Source: Candidatus Macondimonas diazotrophica (GTDB lineage: Bacteria; Pseudomonadota; Gammaproteobacteria; UBA5335). From it: DNA of 64,000 nucleotides. The translations under genes and the position numbers were made by a program. Positions 59,178 through 64,000 of this stretch are shown in pieces. Under the pieces are notes generated by a model. It searched no databases. It was not told the DNA's origin and saw only the letters and a list, made by a program, of their open reading frames with translations. Where the stretch lies: contig NZ_SRIO01000013.1 in assembly GCF_004684205.1 (NCBI RefSeq), forward strand, positions 1 through 64,000, given 5' to 3'. Position 1 is the first letter of the stretch. Every line of letters begins with the position of its first letter.

Positions 59178-60325
59178 TGAAACCACATCAACAGCCAGTG
59201 CCACAGGCGCCTGAACCAGCTGCCCCGTTCCACCGCCTTTTGTGGATAGAGTGCGTCCTCGGTCAGGGGCTCGTCATTGAAGCGAACCACCAGCTTGCCG
59301 ATCGGTCCATCCTCGGGCAACGGGGCGACCAGCCTGTCCTGCACCTCGGCCTGAGTCTGCACGCCGTCATACTGTCCACGCGGAACCGTGATGAAGAGAT
59401 CCTTCTTCAGCACCAAGACGACCTTGTTCGCCTTGCCCATCCAGACCGGCGCTTCGGTCACGGCCTCACCCGCCGGGTAGAGCCGGTGCGTGCTGTAGAA
59501 GCGGAAGCCATAGTTGAGCAGTGCCTGGCTGTCGTTCATGCGCGCATTGTCACTGGGGGTGCCCATCACCACACTGATCAACCGCATCTGGTCCCGCTTC
59601 GCGGACGACACCAAACAATAGCCGGCCGAACTGGTATGCCCCGTCTTCAGGCCGTCGACGCTGGCATCCCGCCACAGCAGGCGGTTGCGGTTGGATTGCT
59701 CGATGCCGTTGAACAGGAAGGAACGGATCGAGTACCACGCGTACTGTTCGGGGAAGTCCCGAATCATCGCCTGGGCCAGGATCGCGATATCCCGCGCCGT
59801 GGTGTAATGATTCGGGTCGGGCAGTCCGGTCGCGTTCGTGAAATGGGTGTTGGTCATGCCCAGGCTCTGGGCGTACTGATTCATCAGGCCGGCGAACGAC
59901 TCCTCAGCCCCGGCAATGTGTTCGGCCAGGGCGATGCTGGCATCGTTTCCCGACTGCACGATCATGCCCTTGATCAGGGTTTCCACATCGATCTGCGTGC
60001 CGACCCGTAGGAACGTCCGCGATCCTTCCGCCCGCCAGGCCTTCTCGCTGATGGTGACTTGTTCATCGAGCTTCAGATCCCCGTCCTGCAGTTGCCGGAA
60101 CGCTGCATAGGCCGTCATGACTTTGGTGATGCTGGCCGGTTCGACTCGCAAGTCGGGATTGTTCGCGACCAGCAGACGGCCGCTGTCGAAGTCCATGAGC
60201 ACATAGCTGCTGGCGTTGATCTGGGGCGGCGCCGGCACCGGGATGGGCGCGGCAAGCGCAGCGGTGGTCCAGAGAAGCAGAAGGACGGAAATCAGGAGTG
60301 AGCGAGGAAACCGGATGGGCAACAT
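59174..60325 (-). CDS. dacA: D-alanyl-D-alanine carboxypeptidase (PBP5/6 type)
   Basis: A 383-residue class C low-molecular-weight penicillin-binding protein. A signal peptide ends near residue 26. Catalytic motifs are Ser65-x-x-Lys68 (EPASITKVMTAY), Ser125-Gly-Asn (IVQSGNDASIALAEH) and Lys227-Thr-Gly (DGLKTGHTSSAGYC). An amphipathic C-terminal helix (WFRRLWHWLLMWFQ) would anchor it to the outer face of the inner membrane. It trims peptidoglycan stem peptides and leads the dat-ybeD-lipB operon. Confidence 0.96.
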   Translation of the reverse strand: MLPIRFPRSLLISVLLLLWTTAALAAPIPVPAPPQINASSYVLMDFDSGRLLVANNPDLRVEPASITKVMTAYAAFRQLQDGDLKLDEQVTISEKAWRAEGSRTFLRVGTQIDVETLIKGMIVQSGNDASIALAEHIAGAEESFAGLMNQYAQSLGMTNTHFTNATGLPDPNHYTTARDIAILAQAMIRDFPEQYAWYSIRSFLFNGIEQSNRNRLLWRDASVDGLKTGHTSSAGYCLVSSAKRDQMRLISVVMGTPSDNARMNDSQALLNYGFRFYSTHRLYPAGEAVTEAPVWMGKANKVVLVLKKDLFITVPRGQYDGVQTQAEVQDRLVAPLPEDGPIGKLVVRFNDEPLTEDALYPQKAVERGSWFRRLWHWLLMWFQ

Positions 60326-60388
60326 GGGAAGTCAGAACCCCTGTCGGTGGCGTGCCAGATCGCAGGAAAGCGCCCTGCGAAAACGCTC

Positions 60389-60416
60389 ATTCTAGCCTGT
60401 GGCGCGGTTCACACAA
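60389..60416 (-). promoter_or_regulatory. Candidate promoter of dacA-dat-ybeD-lipB
   Basis: On the minus strand TTGTGT (plus 60411-60416) and TAGAAT (plus 60389-60394) are 16 bases apart, about 64 bases before the dacA start. Confidence 0.4.
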
Positions 60417-60854
60417 CCCCGGCGGCGGAGCAGCCGATCGACGCCGATCGAGCCGCAAGTGGCCGTGGGTACAGGCGGGATGACCGGAGGCGGATCACGT
60501 GTCAGGTTTTGCCCCGGCAAGAATGAAGGCGCCCGCGCGTATCGGCCCGTCGCACGGTCTGCCCGGCCCAGTCCGAGGCGGAGAATCCACTTCTGTCGGA
60601 ACACGGCGTTCACCGCGTCCGATGGCTGGCAAAAGCGGCCGTCTCGGGGCGGGTGGTCCTGTGGTGCGGTGCGATCACATGGAATCAGAGGCGCGCCATC
60701 GTCTTCGGGCCGTCGGCCTGCGAAACGGTTTTCGCGGGACCACCTCGAATCCATCGTCCGAATGCTTCGCTCAGGCCAGTTGCCGTTCCATGACACCCAT
60801 GAACATGAAATCGCCGGGTCACCGATCGTGCCGTTCCTACAGAGCCGTCGCGCC
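60417..60854. other. GC-rich intergenic stretch without a recognisable gene
   Basis: Several open frames cross this region on both strands, but none gives a family-like protein or a ribosome site. Two GCCGATCGA copies lie at 60433-60441 and 60443-60451. I see no terminator or IS motif. Confidence 0.5.
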
Positions 60855-61730
60855 TCATGCCGAGGCGGTCGCCGCGCCGTCAGATCGGTCCAGGTGATGG
60901 CGCTTCAGCCATTCGGTTGGAGACAGGCCGATCTGGGCCCGGAAGGCGCGCGCCAGGGCGCTGGCGCTGCCGTACCCGACGACATCGGAGACCAACTGGA
61001 CTGGCTTACCCTGTCGCAGCAACGACTGGGCGACCCCAACCCGCCACTCCGCCAGGTAACCGCCCGGCGTGGTGCCGACCGTTTCGCGGAATGTGGTCGC
61101 AAACCGCGCCCGCGACATACCGGCGGTCGCGGCCAACTCCTCAAGCGACCAATTGCGCGCCGGTTCGGCGTGCAGGGCGTTAAGCGCCTTCGCCAATCGA
61201 GGCTCGGCCAGCCCGGCGAGCAGACCGACCTGCAGGCGCTGTTGATCCATCAGATCACGCAGAACCTGAATGAACACCACCTCGATGAGCCGATCGAGTA
61301 TGGCCTGACGCCCGCAATGTCGCTCGGCGGCTTCACGAAACAGCAGTTGCAGGGTCATGTTCAGGGTGGGCAGCTCGCGCAAGCGAATCAGCACGACCTC
61401 GGGCAGGGCGCGCGCCAGCGGGTTGCGCAGCCCCGCCCCGAATTCAAGCGACGCGCAGACCATCGTGACGTCAGGCGCCTGTGGCAGCAGGCGGTGTACG
61501 GTGGGGTTCATGAAGAAGAACAGGCCCGGTTCATCGAGCAGAAGCGTCGGCTGGCCGGGCGAGTCGATCCGCAGGATGCCTTGCTGCAGCACATGGATAT
61601 GCCCGAGGCCATCGGCGGCGTCGAAATGCGCTGAATGGCACAGCGGGCCGGCCTGGAATACCCGAGCGCCAAGTTCGAAATGTCGGAGCAGTTCGACCAG
61701 CCGATCGTCCATTCGTGTTACTCGCATCAT
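60855..61730 (-). CDS. AraC-family transcriptional regulator (cupin_6 sensor)
   Basis: About 291 residues from ATG 61730 (61727 and 61712 are alternatives). The N-terminal cupin-type sensor has QQGILRIDSPGQPTLLLDEP and FFFMNPTVHRLLPQAP. The C-terminal pair of helix-turn-helix motifs contains SLEELAATAGMSRARFATTF and VVGYGSASALARAFRAQIGL with SPTEW, the AraC signature. Such regulators commonly control the divergent gene, here the AhpD-like protein, and themselves. A minus-strand promoter lies 60 bases upstream. Confidence 0.9.
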   Translation of the reverse strand: MMRVTRMDDRLVELLRHFELGARVFQAGPLCHSAHFDAADGLGHIHVLQQGILRIDSPGQPTLLLDEPGLFFFMNPTVHRLLPQAPDVTMVCASLEFGAGLRNPLARALPEVVLIRLRELPTLNMTLQLLFREAAERHCGRQAILDRLIEVVFIQVLRDLMDQQRLQVGLLAGLAEPRLAKALNALHAEPARNWSLEELAATAGMSRARFATTFRETVGTTPGGYLAEWRVGVAQSLLRQGKPVQLVSDVVGYGSASALARAFRAQIGLSPTEWLKRHHLDRSDGAATASA

Positions 61731-61789
61731 CGCCCTGTCCGGGCTCGGCCCGGGCGGCCCCGGACTCGGGGTGCCGAAAAGAGACGATG

Positions 61790-61828
61790 AGTATAAAAAT
61801 TGATACAAATAGGCGCAAATCGTATCGC
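61790..61828. promoter_or_regulatory. Overlapping divergent promoters between araC-type and ahpD-like genes
   Basis: Minus strand: TTGCGC (plus 61813-61818) and TATACT (plus 61790-61795), 17-base spacer. Plus strand: TTGATA 61800-61805 and TATCGC 61823-61828, 17-base spacer. The two occupy the same 39 bases, so only one can be used at a time. GATAC (61802-61806) and GTATC (61822-61826) form an inverted repeat across them, a likely regulator site. Confidence 0.55.
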
Positions 61829-61899
61829 GCCGTGGGCCAATATCTCCTTGCGTCAGATGACGCATGAACCTGAAAACCAAACCCATGGAGAACGATGTC

Positions 61900-62445
61900 A
61901 TGCCACGCATTCATCCTGTAACGCTGGCTCAGACCGATGCCAAGACCGCGGCCACCCTGAAGGCTGTTGGCGCCAAACTGGGCATGCTGCCCAACCTGTT
62001 CACCACGCTGGCCCAGGCCCCGGCCGCGCTGAACGGCTACCTGCAGTTTTCAGAGGCGCTGCGACCCGGCCGCTTGACCCCCCGCCAGCGCGAAATCATC
62101 GCGATCGCTGTCGCCCAGGAAAATGCCTGCGGTTACTGCCTGAGCGCACATGTCGCCATGGGCCGGGGTGCCGGCATGAGCAGCGAAGACATCGACCAGG
62201 CTCGTCACGGCCGGGCCCAGGATGCGCAGGAGGGCGCCGTCGCCGATCTCGCGCTGCGCATCGTTCAATCGCGGGCCGAGATCAGCGACACGGCTCTGGC
62301 TGCCGCGCGTCAGGCCGGCCTGGACGATGGCCTGATCATCGAAATCATCGCGCACGTCGCGCTGAACGTGCTGACCAACTATGTGAACCGGATCGCCGAT
62401 ACCGACGTGGATTTCCCCGTCATTGAGTTGTCTTCGGCGGCTTGA
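61900..62445 (+). CDS. AhpD/carboxymuconolactone-decarboxylase family protein
   Basis: A 181-residue protein from ATG 61900, eight bases after a GGAG site. The motif Glu74-x-x-Cys77-x-x-Cys80-x-x-x-His84 in QENACGYCLSAH is that of AhpD-like peroxidases; HPVTLAQTDAKTAATL and LPNLFTTLAQAPAALNGYL place it in the uncharacterised peroxidase-related group. It may detoxify peroxides with thiol chemistry. Its divergent AraC partner suggests regulated expression. Confidence 0.88.
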   Translation: MPRIHPVTLAQTDAKTAATLKAVGAKLGMLPNLFTTLAQAPAALNGYLQFSEALRPGRLTPRQREIIAIAVAQENACGYCLSAHVAMGRGAGMSSEDIDQARHGRAQDAQEGAVADLALRIVQSRAEISDTALAAARQAGLDDGLIIEIIAHVALNVLTNYVNRIADTDVDFPVIELSSAA

Positions 62446-62819
62446 GACACCACAGCGACCCTCTGTCCGTCCTTCAGCGCGCGGCAGGAGTGCCGTGAAA
62501 CCGGCGCTGGTGCGGTTCACCGGGGTCGCTGCGGGCCTCCGCAAGCGGGGTTTCATCGGCGCGCCGGTGACGCCCCGCGAACGGGATAATGAACCGGCCG
62601 GCTTTCTTATGGTATCGCTGGGAACGTTCACCCGGTTGCCGTCGCCGCCGATCGGCGGCGACGGGATTCCGGGACAGCTGCAGCGACCGGCAGTCGGTCA
62701 CACTGATACCGGAATGGTTAGCCTGGGGCATCGCGCGATGCCGCAGATTGCGTTCGCAGCCATTGCCACCGGAGCGCGCCCAGCGCTTGCCGCATGAACC
62801 TTGCCGAGACAAACCATCC
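62446..62819. other. Intergenic region with no recognisable gene
   Basis: 374 bases between the AhpD-like and GNAT genes. Open frames exist on both strands but lack family-like sequence and ribosome sites. The notable content is a 26-bp perfect palindrome at 62639-62664. Confidence 0.5.
62639..62664. repeat. Perfect 26-bp palindrome
   Basis: Half-site CCGTCGCCGCCGA repeated in inverse with no spacer, centred on GATC. GC-rich, 13-base arms. No T run follows, so it is not a standard terminator. Confidence 0.8.
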
Positions 62820-63305
62820 ATGGCGATTGCACCTGAATGCGATGTGACCTTCACCCGGCTGACCCAGGTGTCGCCCGATGAGATCATCGCGCATATGTCG
62901 GATCCGCGCGTTGCCGAGCACATGCCCCTGCTCACCTTGCACTGGGATCATGATGCCGTGGCCCGATTCGTCGACGCCAAGGAAGCCTGCTGGCATCGAG
63001 ATGGCCTGGGGCATTGGGCCATCCTGTATCGGGGTATCTATGTGGGCTGGGGCGGCTTTCAGCGAGAGGGCGAGGAATGGGATTACGGCTTGGTCCTCAG
63101 GCCGCAGAACTTCGGGCTCGGCTGGCGCATCACCAGAAAGGCGCTCGCGTTTGCCCAGGCCGATGCGCGCATCGCCGATGTCACCTTCCTGTTGCCGCCG
63201 TCGCGCAAGCACCTCGGGGCCTTCGCGAGGCTCGGCGCACGATTCGTCGGCGAAACCGAATACGACGGCCAACGATTCCTGAAGTATTGGTTGGCAACCG
63301 GATGA
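62820..63305 (+). CDS. GNAT-family N-acetyltransferase
   Basis: A 161-residue protein from ATG 62820 with a RimJ/RimL-like GNAT fold: VTFTRLTQVSPDEIIAHMSD at the start, HWAILYRGIYVGWGGFQRE and EWDYGLVLRPQNFGLGWRIT, where the last holds the acetyl-CoA pyrophosphate loop in diverged form, then SRKHLGAFARLGARFVGETE near the C-terminus. The acceptor is unknown. There is no strong ribosome site. It stands between two non-coding stretches and an IS remnant, suggesting a gained gene. Confidence 0.75.
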   Translation: MAIAPECDVTFTRLTQVSPDEIIAHMSDPRVAEHMPLLTLHWDHDAVARFVDAKEACWHRDGLGHWAILYRGIYVGWGGFQREGEEWDYGLVLRPQNFGLGWRITRKALAFAQADARIADVTFLLPPSRKHLGAFARLGARFVGETEYDGQRFLKYWLATG

Positions 63306-63439
63306 TCGCCTGCCGGCCGTGATTTACGGTAGCTGAGAATCGTGTTCTGGCGGTGTGAGAAGCCGGGGCAACACCTGATCGATGGAGCGCACACTGAGCG
63401 GCGTGATCGGCACGAACGTCATTGGGCATCTCGGGTCTC

Positions 63440-64000
63440 GAAGCCGGGTCAGTCGAGGGTCATATCGAGCTGATAGGGCAGGGCCAATTCGAAAGTGCCT
63501 GGCTCACTCCGCCGATTGAAATTCACCGCGAGCAGGTCCGTGCTTGGATGGGCGGATGTGGAGCGCGGTATTCGTTCCTTCCCAAATGGTGATGCGTGCT
63601 CCCGGAATGAGGCATTCAGGCGCCCGTCCACCTCGGTGCGCCGGTTGAGTTGGCGGCGCTGGCCGGGGCGCACGGCCACATGCTCGGCGACTTCGGCCCT
63701 GCAGTGCGTCCTGATGCTCCTGCCGGTATCGCCGGCATCGGCGTGGACATGCATCTCAGGGCCATGGAGCCGGCACGCAACCGGTGTCAGGTCCTGGACG
63801 TTCGCGGCCGTGCCCACCACCGAATGAACTAGCCCGGAATCCACGTCGACCCGATGTGCGCCTTCATCCCGACATGCCACTACTGGCCCTTGCGGGTCTG
63901 GCGCATCGCCGGATCCCGCTCGCGCCGCGGCCGTTCGCCCTGCTGCCCGGCATCTTCGAAGGTCGCCTGATGCATGCGCCGCTCCGTTATCCGTTGCCCC
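63440..64000 (-). pseudogene. IS5-family transposase remnant, running off the window
   Basis: On the minus strand RDPAMRQTRKGQ, then WHVGMKAHIG, DSGLVHSVVGTAANVQDLTP and MHVHADAGDTG follow the core of IS5-family transposases. They are split over two or three frames by stops and shifts. The C-terminal part (REHASPFGKERIPR) only loosely follows the usual AKVEHPFRVIKRQFG. The 5' end lies past 64000. It is inactive. Confidence 0.8.

Noticed and set aside
60399-61634. 411-codon plus-strand frame opposite the AraC gene
   Set aside because: Composition of a shadow frame; AraC motifs on the minus strand are intact.

Overview
The window is about 64 kb of bacterial chromosome, moderately GC-rich, and almost entirely housekeeping. 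Gene order and protein features point to a gammaproteobacterium: tuf followed by S10-spc-alpha ribosomal genes; mutL-miaA-hfq-hflX-hflK-hflC-hisZ-purA; rsmG-parA-parB-atpIBEFHAGDC; dacA-dat-ybeD-lipB. A stand-alone SUF iron-sulfur operon with SufU and SufT, a short-Q-loop CioAB-type quinol oxidase and a 7Fe FdxA ferredoxin would fit a chemolithotroph-like lineage (Chromatiales or Halothiobacillus relatives), but that placement is inference.

Layout. 1-13853: the 3' end of tuf, then 29 co-directional genes for ribosomal proteins, SecY and RNA polymerase alpha, closed by an intrinsic terminator. An internal sigma70-like promoter lies before rpsM. 13897-15049: a decayed IS3-family element with both terminal repeats still visible. 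15056-21846: zapE, an OPT-family transporter, a lysophospholipid acyltransferase, a membrane protein with a ruined GGDEF domain coupled to xerD, fdxA and a Nudix hydrolase. 21950-34641: DNA repair, tRNA modification, Hfq, HflX, HflKC, HisZ, PurA, tRNA-Leu(CAG), RNase R and RlmB. 34769-35488: an orphan protein with a HEPN-like RNxxxH motif. 35516-37902: cioAB, divergent from the SUF operon. 38107-44656: Rrf2-type regulator, sufBCDSU, sufT and a small WGR-like protein. 44779-47532: a Met/His-rich outer-membrane protein, a DUF523-DUF1722 protein and a DUF985 cupin. 47529-56883: rsmG, parAB and the complete F1Fo ATP synthase operon with its own promoter and terminator. 56972-60325: a small secreted protein and the lipB-ybeD-dat-dacA operon. 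60326-64000: a looser accessory tail with an AraC regulator divergent from an AhpD-like protein, a GNAT acetyltransferase, a perfect 26-bp palindrome and an IS5-family transposase remnant running off the end.

How it works together. The first block makes ribosomes, the translocon and the transcription alpha subunit. The hfq-hfl block joins RNA chaperoning, ribosome rescue and membrane protease control. The SUF operon builds Fe-S clusters, probably under its own Rrf2-type repressor, and a similar DNA box recurs upstream of a predicted Fe-S protein gene at 46961-46972. The atp operon, CioAB and SUF together describe a respiring aerobe.

I did not find a CRISPR array, prophage, toxin-antitoxin pair or biosynthetic cluster. 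The best leads are regulatory or orphan items: the hfq leader, the recurring SUF box, the HEPN-like protein, the dead GGDEF protein coupled to xerD, the overlapping divergent promoters of the AraC/AhpD pair, and the 26-bp palindrome.
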